Shown in pieces: positions 19,901 through 30,344 of a stretch of 64,000 nucleotides of DNA. Below the pieces are notes generated by a model, which worked only from the letters and a program-made list of their open reading frames with translations, made no database searches and was not told where the DNA came from. The position numbers were made by a program, and so were the translations under genes. Positions within the stretch are counted from its first letter, which is position 1. Each line of letters opens with the position of its first letter. Origin of the DNA: Leptobrachium leishanense (taxonomy: Eukaryota > Chordata > Amphibia > Anura > Megophryidae); the NCBI GenBank assembly GCA_009667805.1, contig CM019071.1:49296693-49360692 (forward strand). Direction: 5' to 3'.

Positions 19901-21568
19901 TTTTTTTTTTTTTTTTTGTGTTTAAAGTTTTTTATTTTGGAACAAAGTCAGCAAAACAAAGAAAATGGCCTCGCAGGGCCAAAACTAGTCATCTGTGTAA
20001 AAGAAAATGGCCACAATTTGTCAGCTTAAAAGACATCAAAAATACGAACTGATTAGCATTGCAGTAGGATAATCAAAAAAGAGTCCTCTGAAAAACAACC
20101 AAAATAACGCTTATGTGGGTGAAAGGGAGAGAGGATGAAACAATAATACAAAGCGTCCTCAGAAAATGTCTGAAGTGTCCCAGCAGAAGGGGGGGAGTTT
20201 GGGGGGGGGAATGCATCAATAAACAAATATTCTCAGCATGTGGGGGAAAAATGAGGGATGGGGTGTGAGAAGCAAAAAGGGTCACCAAGAAAGTCAGCAT
20301 GAAATCAGCGTGAAAATTAAAACGTCAGCATATAATCCTTTTAAATCCGATTGAAAAAACAAAAACAAAAAGTCAGCTGTATACGCAGAAGAAACGTTGT
20401 CATGGTAGGGGAGCTCAGCATTATAGTGTAGGCCGGGAACAGAACATAAAACGGCATCAAAAAAGGCAATCAGATAGGGCGGCAAAGTCGCCTCAACCCG
20501 TATCCCGGAACATAAGGGGGACCAATGCCCCCGGCCGAACGTATGGGAGGCATCGTGGGACACCATGGCCTCCAATCTCACAGCAGGGACGCCGGGCTTC
20601 TTTCCACCGCGTGGTCCCCGTAGCCCCTCCAGCCATAGTACCTCGCCAGGAGGGTTCCAGCTTCTTAGCAGTGGACAGTCCACGAGGTGTGTACCGCGTC
20701 GTCCTGTTCTCGGCCATCTCTTCCCCCTCCGTACCTCGAACAGGACCCGCAGGCACCATCGTCGGCCCATCCAGCGCCACGCGGTCCAGCGGCCCATGCC
20801 AAGCAGACTCACCAGAACCGCCCGGCAGCAACAATACCTCCGCCTCCCGCAAGGTAAGCCGTACTCACCGGGGGTCCGGGTCACCCTCCATGTTGCAGTC
20901 ATCTACGGTCCCGCCATCAGGCACATCCAGTGTCCCTCCGAACTCCGTCAGCTTCATCCCGGGCGGGGGACTCGTACCACCGCAGCTTCTCAGCATGGGG
21001 ACGTCGGTCTCGTCTCCCATATTCCACTCGTCATCCCCTCGCTTCCCCAGAACCTTCATCAGCCGGCGCCATATACCCCGTGTAAGCGGGCTCTCTTCGT
21101 CTCCAGGCAGTGACGCGAGGCACGCCTCGAGGTCCTCCAACACGGCTCCCAACGATCGGTGGGTGGTTGGGCAGGCCAGCCGTCGCCAGTCCGCATCCAC
21201 CCCCACAAGCTTTGCCGTGGCCCCAGAAGCAGCAACCAGAGGACAGGGGCCCTCCATCCTCACGGCCCGCCGCCACCTGGAACCTCAAGAAGGGGGTCGA
21301 GGAAGGACCAGCACGTGCAGGCACGGAAGCCCAGGCCCCAAGATGGCCGCCGGCAGGTCGAGCTCCGCAGATACGTGGGGGGTGTCTCTGGTCCGGAGAG
21401 GGGGACAAGACGGTCTCCGGACAGCTCTAGTCCATTGGCCAGCCACCCTGGAACCTTTAAAGTAGAAAAATTCTCTTTTAAATGTTGGCTGGAGGTCCCT
21501 AATGTCGGCAGATGTGCGGAGCTCCAACAGAGCACGTCCACCTCCGCTGGTAGCCAGCCACGCCCCCC
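19901..21568 (-). mobile_element. ORF1-only L1-like retroposon, copy 1
   Basis: Poly-T at its + strand left end (a poly-A tail on the minus strand) and 16-bp target duplications TGAGCTGCATGTTTCT (19885-19900) and TGAGCTGCAGGTTTCT (21569-21584). The 5' end reads GGGGGGCGTGGCTGGC on the minus strand. Frames are broken. Inner sequence resembles copy 2 at 57.9-59.8 kb. No reverse transcriptase found in 1.7 kb. Confidence 0.65.
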
Positions 21569-21821
21569 TGAGCTGCAGGTTTCTGCGGTGCGGAGATTGG
21601 ACTGTGATGGGGTCTTAGCAAAGTGGTCTTTATTACTGATATAGCACCAGTAGCCATGTAGTAGTCACGATGTTGGGTGATGAGAGATGAACCTGTGGTA
21701 TGGTGGCATCAGAGTTCAGGAAAGGCTGGATTTTTGCAATGTTGTGAAGGCGAAAGAATTTAAAGTTCTGGATATGGGGGAGTTTGAAAGAAAGAGCAGA
21801 GTCAAGAGTGACCCCAAACCA

Positions 21822-21848
21822 GAAGCAGCAGAGAGACTTCTCAAACAG
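21822..21848 (+). pseudogene. Relic 3' end of another c-type C-half exon
   Basis: AGAAGCAGCAGAGAGACTTC + TCAAACAG|gtactgggcggc matches the end and donor of the c-type C-halves at 16938 and 42567. The rest of this unit is lost. Shows that one more copy once lay here. Confidence 0.55.
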
Positions 21849-21849
21849 G

Positions 21850-23060
21850 TACTGGGCGGCTTATGGGAACTAGAGTCCATTGCCAATTGATTGACCTGTT
21901 TTCGGTCTTCTCTGAGCTGCTGGTTTCTGCAGTGCTGAGACTGGGCTGTGACGGCATCTCAGTAAAGTCGGTTGTATCAATGTAATAGCACCAGTAGCCA
22001 TGTAGTAGTAAACATGGAGGATGATGGGGAATAAGCCAGTAGATTGGTGCGATCAGGTGTTAAAAATGGCCGTATTTTTGCGATAATGTGAAGGTGACAG
22101 TTTTTAGAAAGAGCCCGGATATGTGGGTGACGGAAAGAGCAGAGTCAAGAGTGACCCCAAAGCGAATGGAGCAGACTTGTGATGCTCACGTACATAAATT
22201 GCATAGAATCAGTCATAGTTTGGGGTTAACTTTATTAAAAGTAACATTTGCATAATTTTTGTATTACTCTATTAATGTTCTTGACACTTCTTGGGGTCGA
22301 TTCATTTTTCTTACATTATCGTCTTTTCCGCCCTTACTCATTTCACTGACTCGAGGTAAGCTCGCATCAATTCAGACCATGAGGTTGTGTTAAAAATCTA
22401 GGACCTGATCACGTCTTGGATGTTAAAGGCAAGTCACAAATGGAAACGACCGAAACGCTTTGCCAGCAGGTCGAGTCATAATACTTTTGAGACGCACCTT
22501 GATAACACCAGCAGTACTAAACGCCATTGGTGTTATCAGCTCCAGTAGTCCATAGGACTACATGGAGATAGACGTGATCTCAAGTGAGCTCAATCCAGTC
22601 CGGGTGGTGAATTGATACACGGAGGAACACTGGGAATTATTTGTACGCAGTGTACCTCTGCCCACAGAGTGAGGAAGCAGTGGATCCAGCTGTTCTCTGC
22701 ACTGAGGGATCTGAGGTGAGTATGGGGTTTTTGGGTGGGTTTAGGTTTATGTGTTATGTGATTGTGCTGAAGCGAAATCACTTGAAACCAGCGTTAAAAG
22801 ACGTTATTCAACCCTGAATAATGTCAGGTGCAGATGGAGAGCGAAGTGGTTGGCTTAGATCATTCTCCATTTGCTTGGAGCACATTAGCATCTCCCATGC
22901 AAAGTATAGGAGATGCTAATGTACAGTAACCTGACGCAACATTCGAAATGCAAGCTCATCTTGAATGGAATAGGATAAGTTAAAAAAATTAGCACAGTGC
23001 TCCAGCCATTATGTCGTGCAGCTCAAGCGCTGTGCTTTTCGTCCAGGTTGTGATCTGGCC
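21850..23060. repeat. Spacer shared with 42568-43740
   Basis: The L2 relic ('tgatggggaat.agccagtaga'), then 'cttgacacttcttggggtc', 'gaggtaagctcgcatcaatt' and 'atctgaggtgagtatggg' recur in order after gene 3's last exon. Shows that these two spacers are copies of one duplicated segment. Confidence 0.6.
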
Positions 23061-23935
23061 CCTACTTGTTGGAACCAGAATTGTGTTTTTATTTTTTCCT
23101 TATACAACGCATCATTTTTCTATTTTTTTTACCTAGAAATAAAGACAACATCATTTTTAGAATCATCAACACATTTAAAATAAAACCAGTTCAAATTATG
23201 TTTTTCTCTCATTTACTAGTCCAGAGGAAGGCAAAATTACTTGGACATATCTCTAGTAGAACGTCTTATGCAAGAAATTCCTTCCTGACCCCATATGAAG
23301 GCGGCTGGTTCTACAGTAACTCTGCCCCTGGACTTAAATTCTATTTAATTATAGATACTTAAATCAAGGTTATGCAACCCTGGATCTCCGGATGCCCCAG
23401 AGCCAAATGTCCCACAAAGCTCGGCCAACCTATAGACTGAATGAACACAGCCCCAAAACACTGTAAGGGCCAGGTCTGCTGACCCCTGACTATGATGGAA
23501 AATGATCTTTTGGACAAGAAAAGGATTGAGAACCAAGGATCAATGCAAGGTATGACAAGCTCCGAAAAATGCATAACCTAACCCTGACGCAGCAAACAAG
23601 CAAGTCCATGCTTCTCTGATGTAATCCCTCACAATGCCCCACAGAGGTCATCCTTTGCTTTGTTCTTCATCTGTTAAGTTGCTCCTCATGCCTTGAGTTG
23701 CTCCTTGCTTCATTCCCCTCAGTCCCGAAATGACTCGATGCAGCATTGTTTACTCGACGTAGCCATTCTGGACCTAAAGAAGTTGACGTTCTCATGGGAT
23801 ACTCTAGATTTCAGGATGTGTTTGGATCGAGGGATGGCTTTTGGAGAATCGAGGTGATGACGGTTTATTTGAAGCAGAGAGAAACATTGCCAGAGATGAG
23901 AGAGCGGTTGACGATGTGGACCAGCAGTGGAGATA
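23061..23935. other. Spacer without recognised feature
   Basis: AT-rich sequence between the duplicated spacer and the small hAT element. No splice-flanked cysteine-rich exon on either strand. Confidence 0.35.
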
Positions 23936-23943
23936 ATGTAGAG

Positions 23944-24110
23944 CAGGCCTCAAAATTTCCACTCGCCTGCTCGCCTTTGGCGAGTGGAAATAACATGAGG
24001 GCGAGTAGGAATGCAGAGGCAGGGCAGGATAAGGGGTTAGGTGGGGCAACTAGTGGCGAGTAACTCTTAAGGCCTGGCTAGTAGCTTGGGACTTTAAATT
24101 TTGAGCCCTG
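23944..24110. mobile_element. 167-bp hAT MITE
   Basis: CAGGCCTCAAAATTTCCACT at the left and AAATTTTGAGCCCTG at the right with perfect 8-bp duplications ATGTAGAG (23936-23943, 24111-24118). A short form of the 13199-15187 element without the minisatellite. Confidence 0.75.
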
Positions 24111-24672
24111 ATGTAGAGGAAAGATGAGGGAGGAGGTGTGAATCATTAGGGTCTAGAAAGTGTTTAAAGTGGTTTGTGGACGATAAGAGGTGGTGACCTT
24201 CATCCTCGGTACCTGGTACTAAGTGGAAGTGGGTGCAAAGCAGCTGCGGGTTGTCGGGTGGTGTGTATATGTTTTTGGGGCAATAATATATTGTTTCTTA
24301 TGGTGTTGATTTTGTCTTGGAAGTGATCAGTAGAGGGGAGTAGAGGGGGCTGGAGGGCACCACAGAAACAAATTGATGGAGAAAAAAAGATCATACGATA
24401 ACACCATTAGTAGACATTTTCATAGAGCTAATAGAAGGGTAAATGGCATAGAGGTGACTTTCCTTTGATCCAGCCTTCTCTGTTGAGAAGGAAAGGCGTC
24501 TCCTGCTGTTCATCCTGTTATCTCGCTCTCTGCAGGATTCCAATTGTTCTTGGTTTCATGCCACATGACCTGCCGAAACATCACTAGCAATCTGTTTTCT
24601 TCATTCTCTTCGTGCAGCAGACAACAGATTGGTGTTAGGTGTTAGGACACTGGCGGTGGCTTTGGTGTAGAC

Positions 24673-24798
24673 ATGTGGCCATGCAGTGCAAAATGCCTTG
24701 TGTTCTTCTGTATAGTATTCACTGCGTCAAACCACGGGGCCGCATCTCATCCCCCCGCAGAAAAAGAAAAACAACCTCGTCCCCTGGAGAAAAAGGAG
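24673..24798 (+). CDS. Gene 2 exon 1: signal peptide and spacer
   Basis: 42 codons, donor GGAG|gtaagg, phase 0. MWPCSAKCLVFFCIVFTASN is a plausible signal peptide; the spacer ends PRPLEKKE as in gene 5. Confidence 0.65.
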
Positions 24799-27736
24799 GT
24801 AAGGTTATCTAGCTGTCTCTCGGCTGTCCTTCTTCAGACCTTCTCTAGAACTTCTTCTTGTTTTTATGTGTTGGAAAACTAAACATATTTTTTAAAGTGA
24901 TACAGTAGTTGTGAAAATCCTCTCTATAGTGTTAAAGTTCACTTTATCCACTTTTGTGGCTCATGGAAGGACATGCAAGAGCTCGGAGAAGGAGCTTGGT
25001 CTACTCTGAATGTTCCTTCAAGGAGAAGCCGACATTTTCTCTCCGTATTGGTGAAGTAGATATTTTTAGGGTCTTCTCTATTGTTTTGAAGAAGACACTG
25101 AGGTCTATTGAGCACTAGAACTGAGTGATATGCACGGTTTGGGAGAGGTTAACTTAATTTATTAGATGCTGATTCCTTTCTCTCTGTTAGGGTTGTCCTA
25201 AGGTCTGTCGATGCCCCGTGAACCCAACATGTCCCCCAGGAAGTCCCCTGGTAGCAGACACCTGTGGATGTGGATGCAAGGTATGCGCTGTAGGTCTACA
25301 CTCACCCTGTGATGGATTTAGACCCTGCGAAGCCTCCCAATATCTGACCTGTGACTATTTGAGGGGTCCAAAAAAACACGTCGGAATTTGCCATGGTCAG
25401 TAGTGACAACCAATGTTTATGTATTTTTCTGTTCCTACCTGTGATATTGTCCTTCCTCAGCTTCTCTAATTGCTTCCTCATCTTCTGACACTTAAATCCA
25501 CTTATTCTCATCAATAACAGATCTGATATTTAATCATGGTAGTTTAAGTGATGTTCTAGGCATGATTTTTCTTCATATTTTCTCCAACATCGTGTAAAAC
25601 CATGTTTATATTTCCTACCTTTCCTCTTTCCCTGACATTGTTGCCTTTTTTTTTTCTTGACTTCCTTTTTGGTTCCGTTTTGGTTCCTCTGTACTCTCCG
25701 TCTGGTCCTTCTTCTCCATAACAGCCTTATTCTCTCTTATTTACTTCAAGGTCCCCTTGGTCCATTATAAACCCGTTTCCTTCTCATCGACATTCATCCA
25801 GACATCCTTCTGCAAAGAGAAATTAATTGTAGTCTCCTATACATTTTTTGATTTGTTATTTATAAGAGTATACATACATATCCATAGCATTAAATAAAAA
25901 AACTCCATTACATTTGTGATCACAGAGATAATAGCCACCGATTGTAGACAATAGTCTAACCAGAGGAACCACCAACAGGAAACAGGAAGCCATGGAGAAT
26001 GCCCCTTAGCTGGATCTACCCTCAGGGCCAAGCTGGCAGATAGAGCCATAGGTTTCTACCCAGCATGGCATGCATGAGACCCATCCTATGCCCCCAAGCC
26101 CTTTATATAAAAAAGAAAATAAATACAACAAAAAACCTCCACAACTTGCTCGATGCACACCCTGTAGAGTTTCACAAAAATATTATTTCAACATTGCAGT
26201 GTCTACAGCAACATCTGATAAACCAAGGACTCGGTTGTCAAAAATATGTAGCTCGAGCCTCGTTGGCTTAAAGGGCCAGTACCACCAAAAAAATGAAATG
26301 TCCTTATTGTGTTTATTTGATGTTACTGATATCGTATCTGTGATTTGTTTTTCTCTTGTATGTTTAGTTATGAAAATATTTTCCTCTATATGTGTCACTG
26401 GGCGCATCCATTGTGTGATATTTTCCTCTATATGTGTCACTGGGTGCATCCATTGTGTGATATTTTCCTCTATATGTGTCACTGGGTGCATCCATGTGTG
26501 ATATTTCCTTCTATATGTTTCACTGGTGCATCCATTTGTGATATTCCCTCTATATGTGTCACTGGGTGCATCCATGTTGTGATATTTTCCTCTAATGTCA
26601 CTGGGTGCATCCATTGTGTGATATTTTCCTCTATATGTGTCACTGGGAGCATCCAGTGTGTGATATTTTCCTCTATATATGTCACTGGGTGCATCCATTG
26701 TGTGATATTTTCCTCTATATGTGTCACTGGGTGCATCCATTGTGTGATATTTTCCTCTATATGTGTCACTGGGTGCATCCATTGTGTGATATTTTCCTCT
26801 ATATGTTTCACTGGGTGCATCCATTGTGTGATATTTTCCTCTATATGTGTCACTGGTGCATCCATTGTGTGTATTTTTCCTCTATATGTCACTGGGTGCA
26901 TCCATTGTGTGATATTTCCTCTATATGTTGTCACTGGGAGCATCCAGTGTGTGATATTTTCCTCTATATATGTCACTGGGTGCATCCATTGTGTGATATT
27001 TTCCTCTATATGTGTCACTGCGCGCATCCATTGTGTGTATTTTTCCTCTGTATGTGTCACTGGGCGCATCCATTGTGTGATATTTTCCTCTATATGTGTC
27101 ACTGCGCGCATCCATTGTGTGATATTTTCCTCTGTATGTGTCACTGGGAGCATCCAGTGTGTGATATTTTCCTCTATATGTGTCACTGGGTGCATCCATT
27201 GTGTGATATTTCCTCTATATGTGTCACTGGGTGCATCCGTTGTGTTTTGATATTTTCTTCTATATGTGTCACTGGGTGCATCCATTGTTGATATTTTCTC
27301 TATATGTGTCACTGGGCGCATCCATTGTGTGATATTTTCCTCTATATGTGTCACTGGGCGCATCCATTGTGTGATATTTTTGTTGTAAACTGTCCCCCCC
27401 AGTATCTTTCCATCACTTGCTCCTCACTGTGTGGCTTTGGCCTTTGAATGGAGTGAATGAATTGTGTGATAAATATCTTCTCGTCTTGAAGCACATAAGC
27501 AGCTCTTATAGACCCGCAATGGCCCTCACGCCTCAACGTGTTTTTAAGAAGTTGGTCTCTCTGTTTGCCCAGTGTCAGGACAGAGCTGCAAGGAATATAA
27601 ATTCCTGAAATATCTACCTGTGGGCAGCAACATCACCTTGGAGTCTCTGTATTACCGGACAAGCGAGGACGAGGTGGATCACACTGTTACAGCTCATGGG
27701 GGAAAAACGAGAAGAAGGAGAGAGACGTCTCATTAG
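24673..27736 (+). CDS. Gene 2: truncated unit, signal + IGFBP + decayed c-type C-half
   Basis: Exons 24673-24798, 25191-25395 and 27573-27736 join in frame to 164 codons and a TAG stop at 27734-27736. The signal and IGFBP exons are intact (all 12 cysteines). All a, b and c N-half exons are missing; a 42-bp tandem array fills the space. The final exon keeps acceptor and frame but its CCKEWKC core reads QSCKEYKF and the usual CATACAG end is CATTAG, giving the stop. CCAAT/TATA boxes of the other units are absent upstream. It may be a pseudogene, or a minimal secreted IGFBP-domain protein. Confidence 0.5.
25191..25395 (+). CDS. Gene 2 exon 2: IGFBP domain
   Basis: 205 nt, gttag|GGT to CATG|gtcagt. 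[20 protein letters not shown] and [13 protein letters not shown] with 12 cysteines. The NLT glycosylation site of other copies is YLT here. Intron retention gives CHGQ-stop. Confidence 0.7.
25400..26375. other. Gene 2 intron without recognised exons
   Basis: Pyrimidine-rich first part as in other IGFBP-VWC introns, then about 0.5 kb AT-rich sequence of unknown origin. The expected a-type N-half is absent. Confidence 0.4.
26376..27378. repeat. 42-bp tandem repeat, about 24 copies
   Basis: Unit 'gatattttcctctatatgtg' + 'tcactgggtgcatccattgtgt' with small deletions. Period divisible by three keeps long frames open on both strands; not coding. Occupies the place of the lost VWC exons. Confidence 0.9.
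27573..27736 (+). pseudogene. Gene 2 decayed c-type C-half
   Basis: Acceptor gcccag| kept. VSGQSCKEYKF replaces the CCKEWKC core; [17 protein letters not shown] still matches. TAG at 27734 stands just before the GTACAG donor. Confidence 0.65.
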
Positions 27737-27739
27737 GTA

Positions 27740-29040
27740 CAGGGCGGGTATTGGGGACTAAAGTTCATTAAAACTCGACGGACCTGTTTTTTCGATTGTC
27801 TCAGAGCTTCTGGCTCTGCAGTGTGGATATCGGACTGAGGGGGGTTCCACAAAATGGACCTTATTACCATAATAGCACCAGTAGCCAAGCAGTAGTCAAG
27901 ATGGAGGTGATGAAAGAATGGGCTAATAGCTTGGTGGCATCAAGGGTCAGGAATGGCTGGATATTGGCAATGTTATGAAAGTGTCAGGTTTTAGAAAAAG
28001 TCTGGATATCGATGAGGGGTGGGGGAAATAGAGTGCAGAGTCATGAGTGTCCCCGACTCCGAAGCAGTGGACGTTGGCAAAGGAAATAGTCTGGTGCCAT
28101 CAAAAGTAAGGGAGATGTTATGGTGGATGGTTGAGTTAGTAGGAGGAATAGGTAACAGCTCTGTGTTAGCCTTGTTAGTCTTTAGGTGGTGGGAGGTTGT
28201 GGCCATCTCAAGCCCTCTTCTTTCATCATCCCCTACTTTCCACATAACCAGAGACAGACTCTTGTCAACTACGAATTGAGTCAACTTGGCATGTACGTCT
28301 TCGTTTTTACGTTGCTCTTTCTTCTCATCTTCGGCTTCCGATGGTTTGCCCAGGATGGTTAGTTTAAGTTTCACAAGACACGCAGACTTGTAATTCCTAA
28401 GTCTCCATCGAAGCAATGTCTGCTCCTCTGGTCTCCAATGTTTCTTCTGGACCCGTAACCTGCCTGCTACCCTCTGGAGTGTAAGGTGGTGGTCAAGAGA
28501 GTTGAAGGCAACTGACATGTCCAGGTAGAGAAGTATCGAGAAGTGTCCTTTGGTTTTAGTTAAGCGTAGGTCATTGGCGACTTTAGAGGGATGGTTTCAA
28601 TGGAGTGGTGTTGACACAAAGCAGATTGTAGAGGGTTTAGTCGGTAGTTGGAGGAGAGTAAGCCTCTTAAACAGTTGTGTACAGGCCTTTCGAGGAGACT
28701 TTTAGGGTGCAGTGACATGGGGTGGTAGTTGTCAGGGGAGGTGAGGTCAGGGATGATTATAGGTGATCACTGCATATTCGAAGGAGAGTGGAGCAACACT
28801 AGGGGCGAGAGGGCAGTTGTGTGCATCAGTATTGGGGATAAAGAAGAATGATGTGAATGAAAAGGGTCTAAAAAGCGGGTAGTGAGAATAATAAGGGGTG
28901 GTGGGTGGTGCCCTCCATCCTTGACGCTGAGGCAAAGTAGCAGAGGGTGGAAGGTGCTGGGGGTGGTGCGTATGTTTGGGATAATGATATGATGTTTCTT
29001 ATGGTGTTGATTTTGTTTTGGACATTAATGAAAGACCATA
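27740..29040 (-). mobile_element. L2-like LINE relic after gene 2
   Basis: Minus-strand fragments of reverse transcriptase resembling the L2 at 39-42 kb: SVAFNSLDHHLTLQ (compare [14 protein letters not shown]) and TSHHLKTNKANTELLPIPP. Frames are broken. The end 'cttatggtgttgattttg' recurs near 24300 and 60250. Confidence 0.65.
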
Positions 29041-29071
29041 GAAAAAGATAATTATAAGAGTTATAAAGTAC

Positions 29072-30040
29072 GGCCCCTATTACATTCCTCGCGCATTTGG
29101 TTTTGCGTGCGCAAATGCGCATTTGCACGAGGGGCAAAACCCTTTGCGCTGAACGTCATATTACAACGTTCGCGCAAACGATGCACATTATCGTTTAACG
29201 CGGATGGACCTGCGCGAGCGTGATGAACTGCGCGCATCCCATACTTAACATTGTGAGCGCAAATGCGTTGGTGCGCTGGTACACGGATGGTATTACAATC
29301 GATGCGCATCTTTTTACGAACGACGTTTGCGCGCATTTTTAACGTCTTTGAAAAGCTGGTGGTAACTGCAAATCGGAACGTTCTGGCCGAAACGAAAAAC
29401 ACCAGCATGAAAAAAAAAAATACTGCACAGTATAGTTTACACATTCTACACATACCCAAACAATAAAATTGTGAATTCGTGTGTGTTTTTTTTTATTGCT
29501 GTACGCATATATACTAGCATACCTCGGTACAGAATGACCTGTAAACATGTAACATAGTAACTATATTACTTACATATTTATTTTCCGCTTTAAATCTGTA
29601 TATATTTGTTTTTTTTATATCTTGCATTTTTTGTATTTCTGTAACCATTCAATGTTCTTGACCCCATACTGAAAACCAGAGAAATCTCAATGTATCCGTC
29701 CTGATAAAATCCTTTATTAATAAATATTACTTATTTACTTTGACAGGCGCAAAAACTTAAGTGAGTCAATTAAGGTAAATGATGTCAATTAAGGTTCTTA
29801 ATTCTGGTCGGTGAATCCCGCGAAAAAACAGTCCGCGCACTGGTTTACGTGCGCTACGTTACTGCCCGCGTATAACTCTTCGTTTTGCGCGTCGTTTTTA
29901 CGAACGTTATTTTCTGACGGATGAGAAAATGCGTTCGGATCGTAATACCACGTTAATTTTCGCGCGATAACGCTGTACGGATGCGCTCAAAAAAATTTGC
30001 GCTGCGTGAACGAAATTGTGCGAAGAATGTAATAGGGGCC
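29072..30040. mobile_element. Non-autonomous DNA element GGCCCCTATTACATTC
   Basis: 16-bp terminal inverted repeats GGCCCCTATTACATTC (29072-29087) and GAATGTAATAGGGGCC (30025-30040). CpG-rich 'gcgcaaatgcg' interior. A SINE-like piece (about 29507-29735) is nested inside; it is absent from the copies at 32.4 and 34.7 kb. Confidence 0.7.
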
Positions 30041-30129
30041 AAAAAAAATTAATGGTTAAAGAGCACATAGGTGACTTTTCGAGAACCCAACAATATATAT
30101 AAATATACTCTGCATGCTGTGGGCATCGA

Positions 30130-30163
30130 CCAATCAGATTCCTTTCTGTAAACGTAGTTATAG
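30130..30163 (+). promoter_or_regulatory. Promoter of gene 3 with weakened TATA
   Basis: CCAAT 30130-30134 is kept. The TATA box of gene 1 is replaced by GTTATAGG at 30158-30164. The identical change precedes gene 4. Confidence 0.5.
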
Positions 30164-30218
30164 GTGCTGTGTTTACGGAGAGGTGTTAGGACACTGGTGT
30201 GGTGACTTTGTTGTAGAC

Positions 30219-30344
30219 ATGGGGCCTTACAGTGTAACATGCCTTGTGTTCTTCTTTATAGTATACACCGCATCAGACAAGTGGGTCGCATTTCACCCCC
30301 CCACAAAAAAAGAAACACAACGTCATCCACTGGATAGAAAGGAG
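30219..30344 (+). CDS. Gene 3 exon 1: signal peptide and spacer
   Basis: 42 codons, [20 protein letters not shown], donor GGAG|gtaccg, phase 0. Intron 1 is only 117 bases, against 370-540 in genes 1, 2 and 5; gene 4 shares the short form. Confidence 0.7.

Noticed and set aside
20493..21644. Arginine/proline-rich frames on both strands
   Set aside because: They lie within the GC-rich L1-like insertion with target duplications; mutually overlapping and broken.
26183..27363. Frames of 200-300 codons on both strands
   Set aside because: A 42-bp tandem repeat keeps them open; no conserved domain.
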